From assembly GCA_963977005.1 (NCBI GenBank), contig CAXBMQ010000008.1, forward strand, positions 1-64,000: 64,000 nucleotides of DNA. Direction: 5' to 3'. Shown piece after piece: positions 1-8,259 of the stretch. A program made the position numbers and the translations under genes. This DNA is from CAXBCP01 sp963977005. GTDB lineage: Bacteria > Pseudomonadota > Alphaproteobacteria > MPNO01 > UBA830. Numbering within the stretch: position 1 is the stretch's first letter; each line of letters starts with the position of its first letter. The notes beneath the pieces were generated by a model. That model ran no database searches. It was not told the origin of the DNA and was given only the letters and a program-made list of their open reading frames with translations.

Positions 1-46
1 GGGAGAGGGAGCGGGCCGGCGCAGCCTCTTGCAGATCAAACATTTC

Positions 47-1207
47 TTATTCCGAAATGATATGCGGCACGAAGCGCGCGTTGTTGCCGGTCACCAGCGA
101 GGTGTCCTCGCGGATGCCGATACCGGCGGGCTGGCTGGCGACCAGCCAGGAGCCGACCATCGGATAGTTGCCGGCGAATTCGGGGAGCGGGTGATAGGCC
201 TGCAGGATATGGCCTTCGGCGCCGTAATCGCCGTCCACCTTCACCGTGCATTCGCCGTTTTCGAACACCTCGACATTGGCGCCTTCGCGCGAAAACAGCG
301 GCTTGCGGACGTAATTTCCGCCGAGTGCGGCGGCCGCCGGATCGCCGTCGAAATACGCGGGCAGCAGGTTGGGATGGCCCTCGAACATTTCCCACAGCAG
401 CGGCAGCAGTCCCTTGTTGGACAGCAGCGACTTCCAGCCCGGCTCGATAAACCGGGTGTTGGTGTTCGGCACGTTCCTGCCGAACTCGTCCGTCATGATC
501 CATTCCCACGGATACAGCTTGAACAGGTCGGTGATCGGCTCGTCCTGCAGGTCGGTGAAACGGCCTTCGGTGTCGATGCCGATATCCTCGATATATATCA
601 GCTTGGGATCGAGCCCCGCCTGGCGCGCGCAATCGGCGATGTACTCGACCGTCCCTTCGTCTTCTTCCGATCCCTTGCAGCAGGCGACGTGCAATGTCCC
701 CGTCAGACCCATCTGGCCGAACGAGCCGGTCAGCGCCTCGTGCAGCGAATTGAACTGGTCGCTGCCGTCGGGAACGATGCCGCGCTCGATCGCCTGTTCC
801 AGCCAGACCCACTGGAACACGGCGGTCTCGTAGAGCGAGGTCGGCGTGTCGGCATTGTATTCGAACAGCTTTGCCGGACCCTTGCCGTCATAGGCGAAAT
901 CCATCCGGCCATAGAGATTACGGTGCTGCTGCGACCACGTGTCGGCGACGAAATCCCAGAAATCTTCGGGGATGCCGAGCCTTGCCATCACCGCATCGTC
1001 GGCGATCGCGCGCTGGACGACCTCGAAACACATCTGCTCGATCTCGGCCGTCGGGTCTTCGATATCGTCTTCGATTTCGCGCAAACTGAAACTGTAGCAG
1101 GCGCTTTCGTCCCAGTAGCGCTCGTCGTCGATGGTGTGGAACCGGAACCCGTGGGCCTCGGCGGTGTCGCGCCAGTCGTCGCGCGGTTCGACCGTTATCC
1201 GTTCCAT
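47..1207 (-). CDS. Glutathionylspermidine synthase-like ATP-grasp protein (YgiC/YjfC type)
   Basis: A 386-residue protein of the glutathionylspermidine synthase C-terminal family, which joins a carboxylate to an amine with ATP. Seen: RMDFAYDG at about residues 101-108, EYNADTPTSLYE at 116-127 and the nucleotide-binding KPLFSREGANV at 302-312. The amidase (CHAP) domain that precedes this region in E. coli Gss is absent, so it matches the single-domain YgiC/YjfC proteins, whose true substrate is not settled. The gene lies just downstream of a DUF1190 lipoprotein gene on the same strand, the same pairing as ygiB-ygiC in E. coli, so an operon is likely. Calling it a glutathionylspermidine synthase in the strict sense would over-claim. 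Confidence 0.88.
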   Translation of the reverse strand: MERITVEPRDDWRDTAEAHGFRFHTIDDERYWDESACYSFSLREIEDDIEDPTAEIEQMCFEVVQRAIADDAVMARLGIPEDFWDFVADTWSQQHRNLYGRMDFAYDGKGPAKLFEYNADTPTSLYETAVFQWVWLEQAIERGIVPDGSDQFNSLHEALTGSFGQMGLTGTLHVACCKGSEEDEGTVEYIADCARQAGLDPKLIYIEDIGIDTEGRFTDLQDEPITDLFKLYPWEWIMTDEFGRNVPNTNTRFIEPGWKSLLSNKGLLPLLWEMFEGHPNLLPAYFDGDPAAAALGGNYVRKPLFSREGANVEVFENGECTVKVDGDYGAEGHILQAYHPLPEFAGNYPMVGSWLVASQPAGIGIREDTSLVTGNNARFVPHIISE

Positions 1208-1252
1208 GACACGGTGCCGGTTCGAGGGGCTGCCGCTGCCGGGGCCCGGGCG

Positions 1253-1792
1253 TCAGCCACCAAACGACCGGCGCATCGGGCTGCGGGCGCCGGCGCCGAA
1301 ACCGCCGCGCGACACGGTGCGTGTCTTGGTCGAGGCCGGGCGTGTCGTGCTCTGGGCAACCTGGGTGCGGCCGACGCTCTTGGCCACCGGCTTGTTGTCG
1401 CCGGTACGGAACGTGCTGCGGTCATTGGCCGACTTGTAGAGCGGCTGGCCGGCGGTCCGCCCGCCGCTCAGCATGCTGCCCATCAGGTAGCCCGCCATCA
1501 GCGGCATGAAGACGCTGCCGCCGTTGGATGTGCGCTGGGGCGCGACCTCGCACTGCGCGGCACCGAAATCGGCCTCACAATCGGCTTTTGCCGTGTATTT
1601 CGGCGCAACGTTGACATGGTTGCGCTGGGCTTCGCGGTAATTGGATTCGCATTCCTGCACGGAAAAGCCGAGCCCCGTGCACTGTTTGACGGATTCGAAC
1701 AACGCGGTATCCACCTTCGCTTCTTCGCACGCGGCGACAAGCAGAAGGCCGGTGCCCATGGCGACGAGCTTTACCGATTTTGAGCGTTTCAT
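1253..1792 (-). CDS. DUF1190 family lipoprotein (YgiB-like)
   Basis: A 179-residue protein with a basic N-terminus, a hydrophobic stretch and a lipobox ending VAAC at about residue 22, so probably a lipidated envelope protein. Four further cysteines in the middle (contexts QCTG, QECES, KADCEAD, AQCEV) could form disulfides. The C-terminal third is rich in Ser, Thr, Arg and Gly and ends in a short Arg/Gly/Phe tail, as in YgiB/YjfM proteins. It is transcribed toward the YgiC-type gene 45 bases away. The family function is unknown; the pairing with an ATP-grasp enzyme suggests a shared envelope role. Confidence 0.82.
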   Translation of the reverse strand: MKRSKSVKLVAMGTGLLLVAACEEAKVDTALFESVKQCTGLGFSVQECESNYREAQRNHVNVAPKYTAKADCEADFGAAQCEVAPQRTSNGGSVFMPLMAGYLMGSMLSGGRTAGQPLYKSANDRSTFRTGDNKPVAKSVGRTQVAQSTTRPASTKTRTVSRGGFGAGARSPMRRSFGG

Positions 1793-1906
1793 GGCGACGA
1801 AATCCCTGATGATGGTCGTGTCTAACTATATAGCACCTTCCCGGGCGGATTTCCCGGATTCGCGGCAGAAAATTTAACGGGTGCCGCATCCCGCGCAGGC
1901 GCGCTC

Positions 1907-3031
1907 TCAGGGTGCCAGTATCTGCCGCAGGGCCCTGCTCGCCGCCATGTTCTCAAGGGCGGTGTTGACGTCCGCCAGGTTCATCCGGTGGGTGATCAGA
2001 CGGTCGACCGGAAAGCGGCCTGACGTATACAGTTCCACGAATTTCGGGATATCGATCGCCGGGTTGCAGCTTCCCATATAGCTGCCGGCGATCGTCTTGG
2101 CGCTGGTGACGTGCGCGGCGATATCGAGGGCAAACGGCGTCTCCGGGCTTGCCAGACCCGCGGTGACGACCCGGCCGCCGCGTTTCGCGGCGCCATAAGC
2201 GGTTTCGAACGCGCCGAGAACGCCGGCGGTCTCGAGCGCGCAATCGACGCCGCCGCCGGTCATTTCAAGGATCTCGTCCGCCGCGTCGGGGCCGCCCGCA
2301 ACGGCATCGGTTGCGCCGAGATCGATCGCGGTCCGGCGTTTTTCCGCATCGGGATCGACGGCGATGATCCGGCCTGCGCCGGCGAGGCGGGCGCCGAGAA
2401 TGGCGCTGGCGCCGACGCCGCCGATACCGGCAATCGCGACGGTTTCGCCGGCTTTGACAGCGCCCGAATTGATCACGCTGCCGGCGCCGCACATCACCGC
2501 GCAGCCGAAAAGCGCCGCGATTTCGCCGGGCAGGGCGGGGTCGACCTTTACCACCGACTGCTGCGAGACGACCGCCATTTCGGCGAAGGCCGACAGCCCC
2601 ATGTGATGGTGAAGCGCGTCGCCGTTGAGCGACAGGCGCGGGCCGCCGGTCAGGAGTTTCCCGGCACGGTTCGCCGCGAGGCCCGGCGCGCACAGATGGG
2701 CGTCGCCCGCGATACAGCACGGGCAGGCGCCGCAATGCGGCTGATAGACGAGAACCACCCGGTCGCCCGGGGCAAGCCCGCTGACGTCGGCGCCGGTTTC
2801 CTCGACGATGCCGCTTGCCTCGTGACCGGGGACGATGGGCATCGGCCAGGGGCGCACGCCGGTAATCACCGACAGGTCGGAGCGGCAGAGGCTCGCCGCG
2901 TCGATCCGCACCAGAACCTCGTGCGCCATCGGCCCGTCGGCGTCGATGGTTTCCACCGTCAACGGCCGGCTGTCGGAAAACGGCCTGTCCGTCGTGCAGG
3001 TATCGAGGACCGCGGCCCTGAAGCTGATCAT
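1907..3031 (-). CDS. Zinc-binding alcohol dehydrogenase family protein
   Basis: A 374-residue medium-chain dehydrogenase/reductase. Catalytic-zinc ligands are C49 (LCRSD), H70/E71 (PGHEASG) and a cysteine near 177. The structural-zinc lobe has C100, C103, C106 and C114. The Rossmann motif GIGGVG is at 202-207, followed by an acidic residue at the strand end (AVDPD), which favours NAD. The reading frame is open 71 codons further upstream, but the start at 3031 has a GGGGAG ribosome site and its downstream sequence begins with the usual family N-terminus. It sits 19 bases behind a class II aldolase gene on the same strand, so the two probably act on one alcohol/aldehyde pathway. Substrate unknown. 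Confidence 0.88.
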   Translation of the reverse strand: MISFRAAVLDTCTTDRPFSDSRPLTVETIDADGPMAHEVLVRIDAASLCRSDLSVITGVRPWPMPIVPGHEASGIVEETGADVSGLAPGDRVVLVYQPHCGACPCCIAGDAHLCAPGLAANRAGKLLTGGPRLSLNGDALHHHMGLSAFAEMAVVSQQSVVKVDPALPGEIAALFGCAVMCGAGSVINSGAVKAGETVAIAGIGGVGASAILGARLAGAGRIIAVDPDAEKRRTAIDLGATDAVAGGPDAADEILEMTGGGVDCALETAGVLGAFETAYGAAKRGGRVVTAGLASPETPFALDIAAHVTSAKTIAGSYMGSCNPAIDIPKFVELYTSGRFPVDRLITHRMNLADVNTALENMAASRALRQILAP

Positions 3032-3050
3032 TCCGTGCCGGCTCCCCGGT

Positions 3051-3866
3051 TTAGTCCCGGAAGCCCGGCGATTCCCGGTCCATCCAGCGCACCAGCGCCG
3101 GCCAGCGGACGTCTTCGGAATTGTTGTTGATGCTCCATGCCTGTTGCGCCGAATGTTCGCACAGTTCGGGCGACGGCATGACGATATGCGGATCGTCGGC
3201 GCTGCGCGCGTTCGCCATGATCTGGGCGACGCAGGCTTTCTCAAGGTGATACATCAGCGCGAAGGCCTCGGCGATGGACCGCCCGGCGGTCAGCAGTCCG
3301 TGATTGCGCAGGATCAGCGCGCGATGGTCGCCGATGCTGGCGACCAGGCGTTCGCGCTCGCCCAGTTCCAGGGAAACGCCTTCATAGTCGTGATAGCCGA
3401 TCCGGTTATAGAACCGCACTGCATCCTGGTTGATCGGCAGCAATCCGCATTTGAGCGCCGATACCGCGAGACCCGGCTCGGTATGGGTGTGCAGCACGCA
3501 GTCGACGTCATGACGCGCGGCATGGATCGCGCTGTGGATCGTGTAGCCGGCGGCGTTGATGCCGTAGGGCGTGTCGTCCAGCACGTTGCCGTCCAGGTCG
3601 ATCTTGACCAGGTTCGAGGCCGTGATCTCGTTATACATCGGCCCGTAGGGGTTGATGAGAATCTGGTCGTCCGTGCCCGGCACCCGCGCCGAGATATGAT
3701 TGAGGTTCAGGTGATGCCAGCCGTAATGGAAGACCAGCCGGTAACACGCGGCGAGATTGACCCGCACCTCCCATTCTTCCGGCGAGACGCGATCCTTCAC
3801 GCCGACAAGTTCCACGAGCGCGCCGTGGGCGCGGCCGATATCGTCCGATTTCATCCGGGTGGCCAT
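3051..3866 (-). CDS. Class II aldolase/adducin family protein
   Basis: A 271-residue protein of the zinc-dependent class II aldolase/adducin fold. Candidate zinc ligands are H126 and H128 (LHTHTE) and H189 (RNHGLLT). The start at 3866 was chosen because AAGGAGA lies at ideal distance; the frame extends to 4037 but lacks a ribosome site there. The alcohol dehydrogenase gene follows on the same strand, fitting a small two-gene operon. It diverges from the CIA30-type gene, so 3867-4016 holds both promoters. Family members split sugar phosphates, decarboxylate, or have structural roles; the exact reaction is not visible. A paralogue is at 61362-62126. Confidence 0.87.
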   Translation of the reverse strand: MATRMKSDDIGRAHGALVELVGVKDRVSPEEWEVRVNLAACYRLVFHYGWHHLNLNHISARVPGTDDQILINPYGPMYNEITASNLVKIDLDGNVLDDTPYGINAAGYTIHSAIHAARHDVDCVLHTHTEPGLAVSALKCGLLPINQDAVRFYNRIGYHDYEGVSLELGERERLVASIGDHRALILRNHGLLTAGRSIAEAFALMYHLEKACVAQIMANARSADDPHIVMPSPELCEHSAQQAWSINNNSEDVRWPALVRWMDRESPGFRD

Positions 3867-4016
3867 GCGGGTCTCCTTTTTTCGATCCGACAGGACGCTA
3901 GATCGTCGCGGGCCGTTGGGCAAGACGGCAGATTGCGCCGCGATGCGATCCGCAAACGGGACCGGTGCGTAACAGACATACGACAACGCGTTTTCCAACG
4001 ACCCGGGTGACGTCTG

Positions 4017-4655
4017 ATGGACCGGAAGCCGCGCCACCGACCAGGCCTGAACCGCCGCCTGCGCACCTTTCTGGCGGCGCTCCCGGTACTGGCCGTCATC
4101 GGCGCCGCTGGCGCGTTGCCGGAAGACGCAAGGGCACAGGACAGGACAATGCTGATAGACGATTTTTCACGCACGGACCTCGTTTCGGCGCTCGGCACGG
4201 AGTGGCGGGGCGTCAGCGACCGGGTCATGGGCGGGGTATCGCAGGAATCGGTCAGCTGGACCTCGCCGGATGGCCGCGCGGCCCTGCATCTCCAGGGCGA
4301 TGTCCGGCTCGAGAACAATGGCGGGTTCATTCAGGCCGCTCTCGACCTCGCATCCGGCGACAGCATCCTGAATGCCTCGGCCTATCGGGGGATCCGTCTG
4401 ATGGTGCGTGGCAACGGCGAAACCTATTCGGTGCATCTGCGCACGCCTGACAATACGCGGCCGTGGCAGTCCTACCGGGCGGAATTCACGGCGGTGGAAG
4501 AGTGGCAATCGATAGACCTGCCGTTTGCCGAGTTCACGCCCTACCGCCTCGATGCGCCGCTCGATACCGCGCGCCTCAGGCGCCTCGGGCTGGTCGCGAT
4601 CGGCCGCGCCTTTTCCGCCAGCCTGATGGTCTCATCGATAACGTTGTATCGCTGA
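4017..4655 (+). CDS. Secreted CIA30-domain protein
   Basis: A 212-residue protein with a twin-basic N-terminus, a hydrophobic core and a probable signal-peptidase site after ARA at about residue 40. The mature part is one CIA30 (complex I intermediate-associated 30) domain: DDFSR at about 48-52, the hallmark SDRVMGGVS at 67-75, and a galactose-binding-like beta sandwich. In mitochondria this family helps assemble complex I; bacterial members are little studied. The export signal here argues for a periplasmic role in this organism. Nothing else in the window encodes complex I. Confidence 0.85.
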   Translation: MDRKPRHRPGLNRRLRTFLAALPVLAVIGAAGALPEDARAQDRTMLIDDFSRTDLVSALGTEWRGVSDRVMGGVSQESVSWTSPDGRAALHLQGDVRLENNGGFIQAALDLASGDSILNASAYRGIRLMVRGNGETYSVHLRTPDNTRPWQSYRAEFTAVEEWQSIDLPFAEFTPYRLDAPLDTARLRRLGLVAIGRAFSASLMVSSITLYR

Positions 4656-4747
4656 CGCGGTGTCGATATCGGCCCCGGTGGCACAGGCGCCGGTTTTTCG
4701 ACATTTGCGAAGATCCGACCCGGCGCCGCGCGCGTAGATAGTCATGT

Positions 4748-4830
4748 GAAAGCAATTTGCTTTCCTCCCCCCAGACCAACTGTCTGTATTGGTCCTACTC
4801 GCCCCCTGGTATCGACCAGGGGGCTTTTTT
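4748..4830 (+). ncRNA. Candidate small RNA or 3'UTR-derived RNA with three hairpins
   Basis: Three successive hairpins: a 7-bp stem at 4748-4764 with an ATT loop, a 6-bp stem at 4774-4794 with a 9-nt loop, and a perfect 10-bp terminator stem at 4801-4824 followed by six T. A single-stranded CTCCCCCC tract at 4765-4772 could pair with ribosome-binding sites. TAGATA at 4735-4740 is a possible -10 box; no good -35 was seen. The RNA could be its own transcript or be processed from the CIA30 mRNA, which ends 93 bases upstream. No known family was recognised. Confidence 0.5.
4801..4830 (+). terminator. Rho-independent terminator
   Basis: Perfect 10-bp inverted repeat (4801-4810 with 4815-4824), ATCG loop, then six T. 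The T tract is only on the + strand, so it ends transcription from the CIA30 gene and the candidate sRNA and would not stop the convergent MarR operon. Confidence 0.93.
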
Positions 4831-4875
4831 CATGGTGGAGGGTCGTCCCGGCCGCGCTGTTCGCCCGGACCCGCA

Positions 4876-5331
4876 TTACCCGGCCAAACGGTCGTCCCGG
4901 TCCGCGGCATTGTCCGACAGGCCGGCATAGAGCTTGCCGAGGAGTTGCCGGAGCATCGCCAGTTCGGCTTCCGAAAAATCGCCCGTCGCCTGGGCTTCCA
5001 GCGCGGCGGCTTGCGGCAGGATGGTCTCGGTGACGTCGCGGCCCGGTTCGGTCAGGTCGATCGTGAACGACCGCGCGTCGTCGGCATCACGCAGGCGATG
5101 GATCAGCCCTTTTTTCTCCATCCGCCCCAGCACGCGCGACAGGGTCGAGAAGTTGATGCTGGTCAGGTCCGACAGCGCGCCGACGGGCTGTCCGCCCCGC
5201 TGATACAGGGCGATCAGCACACGCCATGACTGGATATCGACCCCGGCCTCGTTGAGGACCGGCGTGATATCGCCGATAAACCGTTGTCCGACGCGGTTGA
5301 CGAGATATGGCAGGTAGGTGCCGAGTTCCAA
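4876..5331 (-). CDS. MarR family transcriptional regulator
   Basis: A 151-residue winged-helix protein. The central region (about 33-95) has the MarR layout: a helix-turn-helix around LSDLTSINFSTLSRVLGRME and the wing DADDARSFTIDLTEPG. Helices at both ends would make the dimer interface. The only sensible start is a TTG at 5331, seven bases behind the monooxygenase stop, so the gene is probably co-transcribed with it. A regulator that is last in its own target operon usually autoregulates; two matched palindromes in the 6415-6606 divergent region are the likely operators. Such proteins often release DNA when they bind an aromatic or CoA-linked ligand. Confidence 0.9.
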   Translation of the reverse strand: MELGTYLPYLVNRVGQRFIGDITPVLNEAGVDIQSWRVLIALYQRGGQPVGALSDLTSINFSTLSRVLGRMEKKGLIHRLRDADDARSFTIDLTEPGRDVTETILPQAAALEAQATGDFSEAELAMLRQLLGKLYAGLSDNAADRDDRLAG

Positions 5332-5337
5332 ACCGCC

Positions 5338-6414
5338 TTACTCCGCCGCCACCTGGTAGTTTTCGAAGTTCGGCGCGACTTCTTCCATGAACTTGTGCAT
5401 CTGGTCCTTGACCATGCCGTGCGGCTTCTTGCCGACGTTGAAATACAGGATGCATTCCTCGATACCGGCCGCTTCGACCTTTTTCAGCTGTTCCGTGATC
5501 TCTTCGGAAGAGCCGAGCAGCACGGAATTGGACGACAGCGTGTTCTTGGTCATGTTGCGCAGGATTTCGTTGATCTTCATGAAGTAATGCATGGTCGGCG
5601 GCATCGTCGACGGATCGTCGGGGAAGGCGCGCAGTACGCAGTGCTGGAAATAATCCATCATTGCCTGGCGGCCGATATCGTCCTCTTCCGGCGTGTCGGA
5701 GATATGGATGAAATAGCTGCACATGGCGCGGCCCGGCTTGTTGCCCGCGGCGACGCAGTTCTCGCGGTAGCTGTCGACCGCCTTGTCGAGGCTGCCATAC
5801 ACCATGGCCGCCGCGAACGGCGCGTAGATGATGTTATGGCCCTTTGCGCCGGCCATCTTCGACGACGTTTCCGAGAACGAGGCGACATAGAACGGGATCG
5901 GGTTCTGGATCGGCTTCGGCGTGATATCCATGTCCTGGATGTCGTAATACTTGCCTTTGTGCGACCACGGGCCTTTTTCGGTCCACGCCTTGTAGACCAC
6001 GTCCATGCCTTCCTCGAAGACCTCGGCAGACGTCATGAAGTCGGCGCCGAAGGGGTGGTATTCGTCCGCGTCGTAGCCGCGTCCGCAGGCGTAATCGACG
6101 CGTCCGCCCGACAGCAGGTCGAGCGTCGCCCACATTTCGGCGACATGGATCGGATGATGGATCGGCAGCACGTTGACCGCAGGCGCGAGGCGGATGTTCT
6201 CGGTTTCGGGGATGATGCTCGCCAGCAGGATATCGGGGCGCGAATTGACGCCGAGCCGGTCGAAATGATGTTCGCCGATCCAGGCGGAGCTGTAGCCCAG
6301 CTTGTCGGCGAGAATGGCCTGTTCGCGAATTTCGAGCACGAAGTCGCTCGCCGAGCGCGGATTGTCCGGATAGTAGTTGTCGGAAAGCGTGAAATACCCG
6401 AAATCGATCGCCAT
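5338..6414 (-). CDS. LLM-class flavin-dependent oxidoreductase (luciferase-like monooxygenase)
   Basis: A 358-residue protein of the bacterial luciferase-like TIM-barrel family, which uses reduced flavin and oxygen to hydroxylate or cleave organic substrates. Family signatures are the SAWIGEHHF segment near residue 40, LAPAVNVLPIHHPIHVAEMWATLDLLSGGRVDYACGRG-type flavin-site region near 95-130, and the C-terminal IEECILYFNVG strand. A good GGGAGAA ribosome site precedes the ATG. It is the first gene of a monooxygenase-MarR operon and diverges from a CoA ligase gene. A reductase supplying flavin is not in the cluster. Substrate unknown; the neighbours point to ring or heterocycle catabolism. 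Confidence 0.9.
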   Translation of the reverse strand: MAIDFGYFTLSDNYYPDNPRSASDFVLEIREQAILADKLGYSSAWIGEHHFDRLGVNSRPDILLASIIPETENIRLAPAVNVLPIHHPIHVAEMWATLDLLSGGRVDYACGRGYDADEYHPFGADFMTSAEVFEEGMDVVYKAWTEKGPWSHKGKYYDIQDMDITPKPIQNPIPFYVASFSETSSKMAGAKGHNIIYAPFAAAMVYGSLDKAVDSYRENCVAAGNKPGRAMCSYFIHISDTPEEDDIGRQAMMDYFQHCVLRAFPDDPSTMPPTMHYFMKINEILRNMTKNTLSSNSVLLGSSEEITEQLKKVEAAGIEECILYFNVGKKPHGMVKDQMHKFMEEVAPNFENYQVAAE

Positions 6415-6452
6415 GATGTTTCTCCCTCAGCTGGTTATCCTGTTTGTTAAAT

Positions 6453-6491
6453 TATTTGTAACTGCAAATAAAAATATTTGCAAGTGCAAAT
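6453..6491. promoter_or_regulatory. Paired MarR-type operators in a divergent promoter region
   Basis: Two near-identical palindromes: 6453-6470 (TATTTG, 6 nt, CAAATA) and 6476-6491 (ATTTGCA, 2 nt, TGCAAAT). Their centres are 22 bp apart, two helical turns, so dimers would bind one face. They sit 39-77 bases upstream of the monooxygenase start and 116-154 bases upstream of the CoA-ligase start. Binding by the MarR protein at 4876-5331 is inferred from position and symmetry. Confidence 0.7.
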
Positions 6492-6606
6492 TCTGGCGTT
6501 AAGCGGGTCGACAGGGCGGGAAGCATTATGTCGCCTCCGAGGCTTTCTCGCCGCGTGGAGCTGTGAAAAAGTAGCGGTATCAGAATTGCAGAACGATGAA
6601 GTTCAC

Positions 6607-8184
6607 ATGCCCGTAACCCGCGAAACCGCACTGGCGACCGACGAAGAACGCCAGGCCTTTATCTCCACGCTGCCCACCCGGCTGACCGACGTGCTGCGGC
6701 GGCGGGTGGCGGAGACCCCTTCGCTCCCGGCAATCTACAGCGGTCCCGTTACCTACAGCTACGCCGATCTCGGCACCGGCGTCGACGCCGCTACCGCCGT
6801 TCTGCGCGATGCCGGCGTGCGTGCGGGCGACCGCGTGCTGCTGATCACCGAAAACGGCTTCGCCGGGATCTGCTGTCTGTATGCGATCCTGGCACTCGAC
6901 GCCTGGGCGGTGCTCGCCAATGCCCGCCTGACCCCGCGCGAGCGCGACGTCATGATCGACCGGTCGCGGCCGCGCCTCGCGGTATGCGCGGTCGGAAAAA
7001 TGCCGGAAACGCACGACCTGGCGCCGACCGGGTCGGTCGCTCAACGGGACCCCGCCTTCGGTGTCGTTGCGCTAGGCCCGGCGGATGAGAGCGTTGCGCC
7101 GGAACCGGTACCGGACAGGAACGACGAACAGGTTGCCGTGCTGGTTTTTACGTCCGGTACGACGGGCGTGCCGAAGGCGGCGATGCTGGGCCACAAATCG
7201 CTGATCTACCAGAGCGCCATCGTTTCCGACCGGCGCGGCTTCGCGCCGGGGGATTGTCCGTATCTCGTCGCACCCATCGTGCATGTGCTGGGGCTTGCCG
7301 GGATATTCCTGCCGGTGGTCTATGGCGGCGGGGCCGTCGAACTTGCGACGCGGTTCGATGCGGATTTCGTAATGGACGGTTTGCGCCGACACCGGCTGAC
7401 GCACCTGTATGGTGCGCCGCCGATGATCTCGGCGCTGGTCGACCGCGCCCGCCAGGAAGGCGACGCGCTGGATACCGGCAGCCTGAAGGAAATGTTCGGT
7501 GGCGGCGCGCTGGTCGACCGCGAATTGTGCGACCGGGTCGAACGGACGTTCGGCATGAAGCTGAGCATCGGCTACGCCGCGACCGAGTGCACGCCGATCG
7601 CCGCCAGCACGCCGTCGATGCCCGCCAATCCCGGCGCGGTCGGGTTTCCGTTCTACGGCATGGACGTGCGCGTCGTCGGGCCGGACGGGGCGCCGCTGCC
7701 GACCGGGGAGACCGGCGAGATCCAGTGCCGCGGACCGAACATCATGCTCGGCTATTACCGCGATGCGGAGGCGACCGCGGCGGCAATCGATGCGGAAGGC
7801 TGGCTGTCGATGGGCGATCTCGGTTTTTTCGACGGGGACGGCCAGCTCCACCTGGTCGGCCGGCTGAAGGACCTGATCCTGCGTTCCGGCTTCAGCGTCT
7901 ACCCGGCGGAGGTCGAGGCGGTGCTGAATAGCTGGCCGGACGTCCTGCAGTCCGCGGTGGTCGGCCGCACCGTGCCCGGCAACGAGGAAGTCATCGCCTT
8001 CGTCGAGCCGATTTCCGGCGCCGAGATCGATGTCGACGCGCTCGCGGCGTATGCCGCCGAGAGGCTGGCACCCTACAAGAAGCCGTCGCGGATCGACGTG
8101 ATGGCGAAACTGCCCGTCGGCAGTACCGGTAAACTGCTCAAGCTCGACCTGCGGGAACGGGCCGCGGGGTTCGACGACGCCTGA
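6607..8184 (+). CDS. AMP-dependent acyl-CoA synthetase/ligase
   Basis: A 525-residue ANL-superfamily enzyme that activates a carboxylic acid as acyl-AMP and transfers it to CoA. Seen: the phosphate loop FTSGTTGVPK at 181-190, GYAATECTP in the adenine-site region, SMGDLGFFDGDG with LHLVGRLKDLI at the hinge, and the catalytic-lysine region STGKLLK near the C-terminus. The start at 6607 fits the family N-terminus better than the more upstream GTG/ATG-open frame. It diverges from the monooxygenase-MarR operon and is probably controlled by the same operators. The substrate cannot be read from sequence; aromatic or branched acids are plausible. Confidence 0.9.
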   Translation: MPVTRETALATDEERQAFISTLPTRLTDVLRRRVAETPSLPAIYSGPVTYSYADLGTGVDAATAVLRDAGVRAGDRVLLITENGFAGICCLYAILALDAWAVLANARLTPRERDVMIDRSRPRLAVCAVGKMPETHDLAPTGSVAQRDPAFGVVALGPADESVAPEPVPDRNDEQVAVLVFTSGTTGVPKAAMLGHKSLIYQSAIVSDRRGFAPGDCPYLVAPIVHVLGLAGIFLPVVYGGGAVELATRFDADFVMDGLRRHRLTHLYGAPPMISALVDRARQEGDALDTGSLKEMFGGGALVDRELCDRVERTFGMKLSIGYAATECTPIAASTPSMPANPGAVGFPFYGMDVRVVGPDGAPLPTGETGEIQCRGPNIMLGYYRDAEATAAAIDAEGWLSMGDLGFFDGDGQLHLVGRLKDLILRSGFSVYPAEVEAVLNSWPDVLQSAVVGRTVPGNEEVIAFVEPISGAEIDVDALAAYAAERLAPYKKPSRIDVMAKLPVGSTGKLLKLDLRERAAGFDDA

Positions 8185-8259
8185 CCGGGGTTCATCCGTC
8201 GCTGTATTTGCCCGCGGCGATGAAGACGTTACGATGCGGCTTGAACAAGGGGACAACCG

